Assembly: GCA_003153475.1 (NCBI GenBank)
Contig: PLYT01000016.1
Span: forward strand, 20,872-84,871
Direction: 5' to 3'
Source of the DNA: Betaproteobacteria bacterium
Lineage (GTDB): Bacteria; Pseudomonadota; Gammaproteobacteria; Burkholderiales; Casimicrobiaceae
Length of the DNA stretch: 64,000 bases
The position numbers and the translations under genes are program-made. How positions within the stretch are numbered: position 1 is the stretch's first letter; each line of letters opens with the position of its first letter. The notes beneath the pieces were generated by a model. It was not told the origin of the DNA and did no database searches. It saw only the letters and a program-made list of their open reading frames with translations. Below are positions 42,601 through 50,437 of this stretch, one piece after another.

Positions 42601-45600
42601 TCGACCGCACAGACCTGCTGGCTTCCTATCGCTCGATGGCGGTCGCTCCGGCAATCGCCGCCGCTGCGTGGATTGGTCTCTCTTTCGCGAATCCCGCGGG
42701 GCTGGCAGCAGCAGGCCCGATCTTGTTGCTCTGGGCGGCATCGCCTGCCATTGCCTGGTGGATCAGTCGCCCGCTCACGCGCCGGAGCGCCAAGCTGACG
42801 GTTGACCAGACTCATTTCCTGCGCCAGCTGGCGCGCAAGACATGGGCCTATTTCGAGACGTACGTCGGTCCGGACGATCACTGGCTCCCACCCGACAACG
42901 TGCAGGACCAGCCGGCCGTCAAAGTCGCACACCGCACCTCGCCGACCAACATGGGCCTGGCACTGCTCGCCAACTTGACCGCATGTGACTTCGGTTATCT
43001 GTCGGCCGGGCAGCTGGTCGTGCGCACGACGAATGCACTACGCAGCATGGGAGCGCTGGAACGATATCGCGGGCACTTCTACAACTGGTACGACACGCAG
43101 ACACGATTGCCTCTCGCTCCCCGGTATGTCTCGACCGTGGACAGCGGCAACCTCGCGGGCCATCTGCTGACTTTGCGCCCCGGCCTCATGGCGCTCTGCG
43201 ATGCGCCCATACTCAATCCACGGTGGCTTGAGGGCATTAGCGACACGCTGGCCGTTCTGATCGACGCCGTTGGCCAACAGTCAATGCGGGCTATCGCACA
43301 ATTCGAAAAGGCACGCGCATCGGCAATCGCCGCCAGCCCTGCGACGCTGGCTGACGCATGGGTCCACGTCGACCTCCTCGCCGCGTACGCTGCCGATGTA
43401 GTCGCCCATATGACCGCCACTAGCCCCACAGACTCCGAATCCGAAGCCGGCATCTGGACGCACGCTCTCGAAAGGCAATGCGCCGATTTGCGCGACGAAC
43501 TGATTAGTTTCGCGCCGTGGCTGGAGTTGCAATCGGTGTCCGAAAGGCCTCACGACTTTCCGGGTGCCAACGGTGTTCCAACGCTCCGCGAACTTGCGAC
43601 GCTCGACGCGGCACGTCTGCCCATCATCGAACACGCGCGCGTCAACGGCTCGACCGTGGAAGAGCGAACGTCGCTCGACACGCTGCGAGATCTGATAACT
43701 CTGGGCGCACAGCGTGCAACGGCAAGAATGGCCGCGATCGACGAACTGGCCCGTCAGGCTGCCGCGCTCGCCGAGATAGATTACGATTTTCTGTTCGACA
43801 AGGTGCGTCGGCAGCTGGTGATCGGATACAACGTCGCGCAGCTCCGAAACGACGAGAGCTACTATGACTTGCTGGCATCGGAAGCGCGATTGTGCAATTT
43901 CGTCGGCATTGCGCAGGGGAAGCTGCCACAGGAAAGCTGGTTCGCGCTCGGCCGTCTGCTCACCTCGGCGGGCGGAGAACCGGTCCTGCTGGGATGGAGC
44001 GGCTCGATGTTCGAATACCTGATGCCCCTGCTGGTGATGCCGACCTACGAAAATACCTTGCTCGATCAGACCTACGTTGCGGCGGTGGAGCGACAGATCG
44101 AGTATGGAAGGCAACGTGGCGTGCCATGGGGAATGTCGGAGTCTGGCTACAACACCGTCGACGTCAATCTTAATTACCAATATCGCGCCTTCGGCGTTCC
44201 GGGATTGGGGCTAAAGCGGGGTCTGGCCGAGGATCTGGTCGTGGCGCCGTACGCGTCGGCGCTCGCGTTGATGGTCGCTCCCGAGGCCGCGTGCCTTAAC
44301 TTACAGCGTCTCGCCGCCGAAGGATTGGCCGGAAGGCTGGGTTTGTTCGAGGCCATCGACTACACACCGTCGCGGCAACGCCGCGGGGAATCGAGCGCTG
44401 TGGTCCGGTCGTTCATGGCGCACCACCAGGGCATGAGCCTGTTGTCGTGCGCCTACGTGCTTCTGGCACGACCGATGCAAAAACGCTTCGAGTCCGATCC
44501 TTTGTTTCAAGCGACCTTGCTTCTTCTGCAGGAACGCATTCCGAGGGCCGCGCTGTTTCATTCCCATGCCACCGACCTTTCCGATCTCCGCGCGGGCGGA
44601 GGCGGTCCAGAGCCGCCCGTGCGCGTGCTCACCAGTCCGGACACGACGATTCCGGAGGTGCAGTTGCTGTCGAATGGCCGCTACCACGTGATGGTCACGA
44701 ACACCGGAGGTGGGAGCAGCCGCTGGAAAGATCTGGCCGTGACCCGATGGCGCGAAGACGGCATCTCCGACAACTGGGGCACGTTCTGCTATCTCCGCGA
44801 CGAGGCCAGTGGAGAGTTCTGGTCAACCGCTTATCAGCCCACCCTCAAACAAGGTGAACATTACGAGGCAATCTTCTCGGAAGGCCGGGCGGAGTTCCGG
44901 CGTAGGGATTTCGACTTCGAGACGCATACGGAGATCGTCGTTTCGCCGGAGGACGACATCGAAGTACGCCGGGTGCACATCACGAACCGGTCCCGGGCTT
45001 CCCGCGCGATCGACGTGACGAGCTACGCCGAGATGGTGCTCGCGCCAGCGGCTGCGGACGTGTTGCATCCGGCGTTCAGCAATCTCTTCGTGCAAACCGA
45101 GCTTCTCGAGCAGCGGAACGCTATTCTTTGCACCCGGCGTCCCCGCTCCCGGGAAGAACAGGTGCCCTGGATGTTCCATCTGATGACTGTGCATGGCGCC
45201 GCCCGCACTGAGATCTCTTTCGAGACGGACCGCATGCGCTTCATCGGTCGCGGTGGTTCGATCGCTGCGCCCCGCGCGATGGCCGATGCAGGCCCGTTGT
45301 CGAACACCGCCGGCTCGGTGTTGGATCCGATAGCGGCGATCCGCCATCGAATGACCATCACCGCCGGTGCTACCGCGACAATCGACTTGGTTTCTGGCGC
45401 CAGCGAGACGCGCGATGGACTACTTCGTCTCGTCGACAAATACCAGGATCGCCGTCTGGTGGATCGCGTATTCGAGCTGACATGGACGCACAGTCATGTA
45501 GTGCTGCAGCAGCTCAACGCCACCGAGGCCGACGCGCAACTCTACGGCCGTCTTGCCAGTTCGGTGATCTACGCCAATGCATCGTTACGTGCATCGGCGA

Positions 45601-48527
45601 GTGTCCTGGTCAAGAACCGCCGCGGACAATCCGGGCTGTGGGGCTATGCAATTTCCGGTGACTTGCCGATCGTGCTGCTGCAGATTTCCGCTGCAAGCAA
45701 CATCGAACTTGTGCGACAGTTGGTGCAGGCGCATGCGTACTGGCGCCTCAAGGGTCTGTCGGTCGACCTGGTCATCTGGAACGAAGATCACGACGTCTAT
45801 CGGCAGCGGCTCCAGGAACAGATCCTCGGGTTGATCGCTGCCGGCGTCGAAGCCCATTTCGTCGATCGGCCCGGAGGCATTTTCGTTCGCCACGCGGAGC
45901 AGATCTCCTCCGAGGACCGTATCCTTTTCGAGTCGGTAGCCCGAGCGATCATCGTCGACAGCCGTGGAACCCTGGCCGACCAGATCAACCGTCGCGTGCC
46001 CCCCGAAGTGCGAATTCCGCGGCTCGCTCCGATTCATGCCCACCGGCCGCAGACGTTCAGCGAAATCGCCGCGCTGGGAGACGGCCTGACCCTGTTCAAC
46101 GGAATCGGGGGATTCTCCCGGGATGGACGCGAATACGTCATTGCGCCCGCTGCGGGAAAGGCAACGCCGACACCGTGGGTGAACGTCATTGCGAACTCCA
46201 GCTTCGGCACCGTCGTATCGGAAAGCGGGCTCGGCTACACGTGGAGTGAGAACGCCCATCTGTTCAGGCTAACTCCCTGGCACAACGATCCGGTGAGCGA
46301 TCCGAGCGGAGAGACGATCTACTTGCGCGACGAGGAAACCGGACATTTCTGGTCACCGACTTCCTCCCCACGCCCCGGCTCGAATCCTTACGTCACCCGG
46401 CACGGATTCGGCTACAGCGTTTTCGAGCACACTGAGGATGGGATTCGCTCGGAACTCACCGTGTTCGTGGCGCTCGATGCCGCCGTCAAGTTTTTCAGCT
46501 TGAAAGTCCATAACGACTCGGGCCGAATGCGACGAATATCCATCACCGGTTACGTCGAGTGGGTGTTGGGGGACGTCCGCGCGAAGTCCGCGATGCATGT
46601 GTCGACCCAAATCGATGCCAGGAATGGCGCTTTGTATGCGCGCAATTCCTACAACAGCGAATTCTCGGACTGCGTGGCGTTCTTCGACGTCGACGAACCT
46701 AAGCGGACGGTGACCGGTTCCCGGTTCGAGTTCGTCGGTCGCAATGGCACACTCCGCGACCCCGCGGCCATGCATCGAGTGAGGCTCTCCGGCAAAACCG
46801 GCGCGGGACTGGACCCGTGCGCCGCGATGCAAGTCACGTTCGACCTCGCCAACGGACAGGAGCGCGAGGTGGTATTCCGACTCGGCACGGGAAGCAACGC
46901 CGATGCGGCCGGCCAGCTGGTGCAGCGCTTCCGCGGATCCGCGGCAGCCGCAGATGCGCTCGCGGGCGTGATCGAGCACTGGCGGCACACGCTGACTGCC
47001 GTGCAGATCGACACACCCGACGTGGCGCTCAATGTGCTGACCAATGGCTGGCTGATATATCAAACGATCGCGTGCCGCCTTTGGGCGCGCAGCGGCTTCT
47101 ATCAGTCGGGCGGAGCCTACGGGTTCCGCGACCAGTTGCAGGACGCAATGGCGTTGGTGCACGCCAAACCGCGACTGCTGCGCGATCAGATCTCTCTATG
47201 TGCGAGTCGACAATTCGTCGAAGGCGACGTCCAGCACTGGTGGCATCCCGGGTCGGGCCGAGGCGTGCGTACCCATTGCTCGGACGATTATCTTTGGCTA
47301 CCTCTGGCGACATCCCGCTACATCCTGGCCAGCGGTGACCTGTCGATTCTCGACGAATCGACGCGCTACCTCGACGGCCGCCCGGTGAATGCGGAAGAGG
47401 ACTCGTACTACGACCTGCCCGCCCAGTCCGACCGACGCGCGACTATCTATGAGCACTGTCTTCAGGCGCTTCTGCATGGCTTGAGATTCGGCGTGCACGG
47501 ACTGCCGCTGATCGGATCGGGCGACTGGAACGACGGCATGAACCTCGTCGGCAGGCACGGCAAGGGCGAGAGCGTATGGCTCGGCTTTTTCCTTTGTCAC
47601 GTCCTGGGGGAATTTGCCAAAGTGGCGCGCCTGCGCAACGACTCGTCGTTCGCGGATCGTTGCGATGCAGAGGTGATGCAGCTACGACAACGGATCGAGA
47701 ACAACGGCTGGGACGGCGGATGGTACCGCCGTGCGTACTTCGACGACGGCTCGCCGCTGGGTTCAGTCGCCAACGCCGAGTGTCAAATCGATTCGGTTGC
47801 GCAGAGCTGGGCGGTGCTTTCTGGCGCGGGTGATCCCGCGCACTCGCGAGTGGCCATGGACGCCGTGGATGCGCGGCTGGTTCGCCGTGACTACGCGTTG
47901 ATTCAGCTTCTCGATCCACCGTTCGACAGCTCCGATCTGGAGCCGGGATACATTCGCGGTTACGTCCCCGGCGTGCGGGAGAACGGCGGCCAGTACACTC
48001 ATGCCGCGGTCTGGACCGCGATGGCCTTCGCGGCGCTGGGCGACAACGCACGCGCCTGGGAGTTGACGCAGATGATCAACCCGCTGAACCACGCTCGAAC
48101 GCCCGAGGGCGTTGCGGTCTATAAGGTGGAGCCCTATGTCGTTGCCGCCGATGTCTATGCGATGGCGCCGCACACGGGCCGCGGCGGTTGGACCTGGTAC
48201 ACGGGTTCGGCCGGCTGGATGTACCGGCTGGTCGTGGAAGCGCTTCTCGGCCTCAAGCTGGAAGGGGATAGCCTTCGCTTCGCGCCGTGCATGCCTCCGG
48301 ACTGGAGCGGGTTCGCGTTGCGTTACCGTTATCGCGAAACCAGCTACCGGATCGTGGTGCGGCGCACCGAGATGGCCGGTGACGAAACGATGGACGGGAC
48401 CAGCGTGACGCTCGATGGGATCGCGCAAGACATGGACTTCATTTTGCTCACCGACGACCGACAGGAACACGAGGTCGACGTGCATATTCGTTCCACGCGC
48501 CCGGTTCCGAAAATGATTGCGGCCTAA
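39648..48527 (+). CDS. ndvB: Cyclic beta-1,2-glucan synthase, NdvB type (GT84/GH94)
   Basis: This 2959-residue protein makes cyclic beta-1,2-glucans in the inner membrane for the periplasm. Order: a cytosolic N-terminal region to about residue 415; membrane segments near 420-480; a GT84 glycosyltransferase with VITLDTDTQLPRDAAR near 670; more membrane segments near 870-1050; a glycoamylase domain (ESWFALGRLL, GWSGSMFEYLMPLL) near 1400-1520; two beta-sandwich domains; then a GH94 phosphorylase-like domain with HCSDDYLWLP near 2545 and GDWNDGMNLVG near 2625. Known NdvB/Cgs proteins are about 2800-2870 long, so it is slightly large. No ribosome site is obvious. Confidence 0.92.
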   Translation: MTSGTSILGHLTQFRGRLRSSALSHKPSLEELPLRSELFSADQMERHGKTLATAHRITPGRARDQLLPRLASNEDVLIAACKRLAAAIATNRRITPAGEWLLDNFHLIEEQVGTAKRHLPRGYSRELPRLALGPSAGLPRVYDIALEAISHGDGRVDADSLRRFVTAYQSITTLKLGELWAIPIMLRLALIENLRRVAVRISAGIAERDLANTWADRMMEIAERDPKSLILVIADMARSSPPMVSTFVAELARRLQGQSAALALALTWIEQRLGEGHLTIEQLVQMANQQQASDQVSISNSISSLRLLSAIDWRDFVEAVSVVEGILRRDPPGIYASMEFATRDRYRHVTERIAKQGGMAEAAVAEKAIELASASATRTGSDDRVAHVGFYLIDKGLAELERAAKVRVSVLAALRRIGTRYPLPVFLGAVAVTTGILTAGLAANADAAGVSGEILTLTIVLSLLATSQFAVTIVNWLATLLVTPNSLPRMDFSRGIAAHARTLVVVPSMLTSARNVEDLVEALEVRFLANRDPHLHFALLTDFPDADAESLPTDAHLLGLAEERINELNRKYAPEAHSSETKNGKGNDFVETKARLGEVDAGHSSNASAFYLFHRPRRWNATARIWMGHERKRGKLGDLNSLLRGGRSDGFSRIVGATAILSQVRYVITLDTDTQLPRDAARQFVGAMAHPLNAARFGEPGKDTSREVVRSGHGILQPRVSVSLPGANRSRYARLYGGDAGTDQYTRTVSDVYQDLFDEGSFIGKGIYDVDAFERALKGRFPENRILSHDLLEGCYARAGLLSDAELYEDFPARYSADVARRRRWIRGDWQLVGWLRRRVQGPDGRRELNPLSMLSQWKLFDNLRRSLVPIALALLLLMGWSVLAAAGFWTGVVVSILLAPAFIASLSDLVDKPAEVPLRQHLAAVEHTARRHFAQAVLALAFLPYEAFFCLDAIVRTIGRLLITRRRLLEWNTSSEVDRALQDVDRTDLLASYRSMAVAPAIAAAAWIGLSFANPAGLAAAGPILLLWAASPAIAWWISRPLTRRSAKLTVDQTHFLRQLARKTWAYFETYVGPDDHWLPPDNVQDQPAVKVAHRTSPTNMGLALLANLTACDFGYLSAGQLVVRTTNALRSMGALERYRGHFYNWYDTQTRLPLAPRYVSTVDSGNLAGHLLTLRPGLMALCDAPILNPRWLEGISDTLAVLIDAVGQQSMRAIAQFEKARASAIAASPATLADAWVHVDLLAAYAADVVAHMTATSPTDSESEAGIWTHALERQCADLRDELISFAPWLELQSVSERPHDFPGANGVPTLRELATLDAARLPIIEHARVNGSTVEERTSLDTLRDLITLGAQRATARMAAIDELARQAAALAEIDYDFLFDKVRRQLVIGYNVAQLRNDESYYDLLASEARLCNFVGIAQGKLPQESWFALGRLLTSAGGEPVLLGWSGSMFEYLMPLLVMPTYENTLLDQTYVAAVERQIEYGRQRGVPWGMSESGYNTVDVNLNYQYRAFGVPGLGLKRGLAEDLVVAPYASALALMVAPEAACLNLQRLAAEGLAGRLGLFEAIDYTPSRQRRGESSAVVRSFMAHHQGMSLLSCAYVLLARPMQKRFESDPLFQATLLLLQERIPRAALFHSHATDLSDLRAGGGGPEPPVRVLTSPDTTIPEVQLLSNGRYHVMVTNTGGGSSRWKDLAVTRWREDGISDNWGTFCYLRDEASGEFWSTAYQPTLKQGEHYEAIFSEGRAEFRRRDFDFETHTEIVVSPEDDIEVRRVHITNRSRASRAIDVTSYAEMVLAPAAADVLHPAFSNLFVQTELLEQRNAILCTRRPRSREEQVPWMFHLMTVHGAARTEISFETDRMRFIGRGGSIAAPRAMADAGPLSNTAGSVLDPIAAIRHRMTITAGATATIDLVSGASETRDGLLRLVDKYQDRRLVDRVFELTWTHSHVVLQQLNATEADAQLYGRLASSVIYANASLRASASVLVKNRRGQSGLWGYAISGDLPIVLLQISAASNIELVRQLVQAHAYWRLKGLSVDLVIWNEDHDVYRQRLQEQILGLIAAGVEAHFVDRPGGIFVRHAEQISSEDRILFESVARAIIVDSRGTLADQINRRVPPEVRIPRLAPIHAHRPQTFSEIAALGDGLTLFNGIGGFSRDGREYVIAPAAGKATPTPWVNVIANSSFGTVVSESGLGYTWSENAHLFRLTPWHNDPVSDPSGETIYLRDEETGHFWSPTSSPRPGSNPYVTRHGFGYSVFEHTEDGIRSELTVFVALDAAVKFFSLKVHNDSGRMRRISITGYVEWVLGDVRAKSAMHVSTQIDARNGALYARNSYNSEFSDCVAFFDVDEPKRTVTGSRFEFVGRNGTLRDPAAMHRVRLSGKTGAGLDPCAAMQVTFDLANGQEREVVFRLGTGSNADAAGQLVQRFRGSAAAADALAGVIEHWRHTLTAVQIDTPDVALNVLTNGWLIYQTIACRLWARSGFYQSGGAYGFRDQLQDAMALVHAKPRLLRDQISLCASRQFVEGDVQHWWHPGSGRGVRTHCSDDYLWLPLATSRYILASGDLSILDESTRYLDGRPVNAEEDSYYDLPAQSDRRATIYEHCLQALLHGLRFGVHGLPLIGSGDWNDGMNLVGRHGKGESVWLGFFLCHVLGEFAKVARLRNDSSFADRCDAEVMQLRQRIENNGWDGGWYRRAYFDDGSPLGSVANAECQIDSVAQSWAVLSGAGDPAHSRVAMDAVDARLVRRDYALIQLLDPPFDSSDLEPGYIRGYVPGVRENGGQYTHAAVWTAMAFAALGDNARAWELTQMINPLNHARTPEGVAVYKVEPYVVAADVYAMAPHTGRGGWTWYTGSAGWMYRLVVEALLGLKLEGDSLRFAPCMPPDWSGFALRYRYRETSYRIVVRRTEMAGDETMDGTSVTLDGIAQDMDFILLTDDRQEHEVDVHIRSTRPVPKMIAA

Positions 48528-48557
48528 AACCCCTGCCGTCGCTGTTCGTCGATCCAC

Positions 48558-48576
48558 TATGTACGCCATCGCACGG
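48558..48576 (+). promoter_or_regulatory. TACGC-motif copy before the CsbD-like gene
   Basis: TATGTACGCCATCGCACGG contains the exact 15-base string TATGTACGCCATCGC found at 34241, and lies 33 bases before the CsbD-like start. The left arm of the dyad is only partly kept (GATCCACTA). Confidence 0.55.
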
Positions 48577-48608
48577 TACGCGCCGGGTAAAAGCGGACAA
48601 TCGTCCGA

Positions 48609-48854
48609 ATGAACCGTGATCGTATCGAAGGCTTATGGAAGCAACTACAGGGAAGATTGCGACAGCGCTGGGGCGTGCTGACCTCCAGTCGGCTAATCGC
48701 GATCGCCGGCGCTCAGCGTCGGCTCGCCGGCAGGATCCAGGAACGCTGCGGGATCGCGCAAGAGGAATCACAGCGCGAACTCAAGAGTTTTCTGCATCGC
48801 AACCGGAATTGGAATCCCGGCACCCCACGCGGGCGCACGCGGGGGCTTTCGTGA
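48609..48854 (+). CDS. CsbD-family stress protein
   Basis: This 81-residue protein follows the CsbD pattern: NRDRIEGLWKQLQGRLRQRWG, then a helical stretch ending RIQERCGIAQEESQRELKSF. The C-terminal tail is basic and shorter-lived than the family core. CsbD proteins are induced by general and osmotic stress. Function unknown. It is placed between the glucan synthase and the MBL-REC protein and preceded by a copy of the shared intergenic motif. Confidence 0.8.
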   Translation: MNRDRIEGLWKQLQGRLRQRWGVLTSSRLIAIAGAQRRLAGRIQERCGIAQEESQRELKSFLHRNRNWNPGTPRGRTRGLS

Positions 48855-48931
48855 CGACGCCACGCCGGACCCCTCGTCCGGCATCTTGACGGCCTTGACG
48901 TAGAATAAGAACAGGAAACACGGGAGCACGT

Positions 48932-50278
48932 GTGCGCGTACGCTTCTGGGGTACCCGCGGATCGATTGCTACTCCGGGTCCGGGCACGGTCCGATTCGGC
49001 GGCAACACGTCGTGCGTCGAAGTGACGACGGACGGCGGCGCCTGCTTCATACTGGATTGCGGAACCGGCGCCCGCGAACTCGGCGCGGCACTGATGGCAC
49101 GCCCGCACAGGCCGATCACGGCGACGATCCTGCTCAGCCACACGCACTGGGATCATATCCAGGGCTTTCCTTTTTTCGTCCCGCTGTTCGACGCCGGAAA
49201 CCGGATCACCGTCTGCGGACCAGAGGGCAGCGCGCATTCCTTGCGCGAAGTCCTCTCCGGCCAGATGGAATTCACGTATTTCCCCGTCGAGATCGGCCAG
49301 CTTCCGGCGACGATCAGCTTTCGGGAGCTCGGAGAAGGAACGCACGAAATGAACGGCGTGCGTATCATCGCTCAATACCTGCATCACCCGGCAATGACGC
49401 TGGGCTATCGCATCGAGGCCGACGATGCGGTCCTCGTCTACTTGTGCGACCACGAGCCATTTTCCGAAGCCTTTTCGCATGACAACCGCGCCCACTTCGG
49501 CGCCGAGTACATCGCGCACGAAGGCGACCGGCGCCACGCGCGCTTCATGGCGGGCGCCGGCCTGGTGATTCATGACGCTCAGTACACGCCGGAGGAATAC
49601 CCGTCCAAGAAGAATTGGGGCCACAGCACCTACGAGTACGCCGTCGATGTTGCCGCGGCAGCCGGAGTGCGTGCCCTGGCTCTCACCCATCACGACCCTG
49701 CGCACGACGACGCTTTCATCGCCGAGGTCGAGGATCGCGCACGCGCTTATGCGAAACAGTTCGGGTATGCCATCCAGGTTTGCTGCGCCTACGAGGGCCT
49801 CGATCTTGTCGTCGAGCCGCATGGCGCTCGGCACCTCCCCGACGCGCCGCCCGCGCCACAATCCGGCCGGGACGCAATCCGAGGCAACCGCATTCTGGTC
49901 GTGGACGACGATCCCGACCAGCGCACGCTGGCGAACCTTGCGCTCAGCCAGGACGGGCACGTCGTTGTCGAGGCTGCCAACGGGCCGGAAGCTCTCGCGT
50001 CGATCGATGCCGCGATGCCCGACCTGGTCATACTAGATCTGCTGATGCCGAAACAGGGAGGTCTGGAGGTGCTCAAGATCCTTCGTTCCAGACCGGCAAC
50101 GGCGACGCTGCCCGTCGTTGTGGTGACCGGGATGGACGACGAGAAGACTACCCGCGCCGGCTTCGAATTTGGCGCGACCGACTTCCTGACCAAGCCATTT
50201 TCGCTCCCGCAGCTCGCTGCGCGCGTTCGTGCCTGTCTCGCGCGCACCGGAAACGGAGACGACCCGACGGTACGATGA
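48932..50278 (+). CDS. MBL-fold metallohydrolase fused to a response-regulator receiver domain
   Basis: This 448-residue protein has an N-terminal metallo-beta-lactamase fold of the RNase Z/PhnP-like group (HTHWDHIQGFPF, residues about 70-80, plus later metal ligands) covering about 1-300. A C-terminal receiver domain (about 322-440) has acidic residues in VVDDDPDQ, the phosphoacceptor D in LVILDLLMP, and the K in DFLTKPFS. The GTG start at 48932 follows GGGAG. The receiver may control the hydrolase through phosphorylation by an unlinked kinase; no kinase lies nearby. Substrate unknown. Confidence 0.88.
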   Translation: MRVRFWGTRGSIATPGPGTVRFGGNTSCVEVTTDGGACFILDCGTGARELGAALMARPHRPITATILLSHTHWDHIQGFPFFVPLFDAGNRITVCGPEGSAHSLREVLSGQMEFTYFPVEIGQLPATISFRELGEGTHEMNGVRIIAQYLHHPAMTLGYRIEADDAVLVYLCDHEPFSEAFSHDNRAHFGAEYIAHEGDRRHARFMAGAGLVIHDAQYTPEEYPSKKNWGHSTYEYAVDVAAAAGVRALALTHHDPAHDDAFIAEVEDRARAYAKQFGYAIQVCCAYEGLDLVVEPHGARHLPDAPPAPQSGRDAIRGNRILVVDDDPDQRTLANLALSQDGHVVVEAANGPEALASIDAAMPDLVILDLLMPKQGGLEVLKILRSRPATATLPVVVVTGMDDEKTTRAGFEFGATDFLTKPFSLPQLAARVRACLARTGNGDDPTVR

Positions 50279-50437
50279 TCGACGGCGAGGCGACCGATTC
50301 GGCGCCATGTCCATAATCCGGCGCCTGGCCGCGCTGGTTCACCTTGGACAACCCCGCTGGGCCGCTGAGGGCTTGCACTTTTTCGTTTATCCCCTATCTT
50401 AGGGTGTTGTAGCCCCCGCCGTGGCCGCCTTTCTCCC

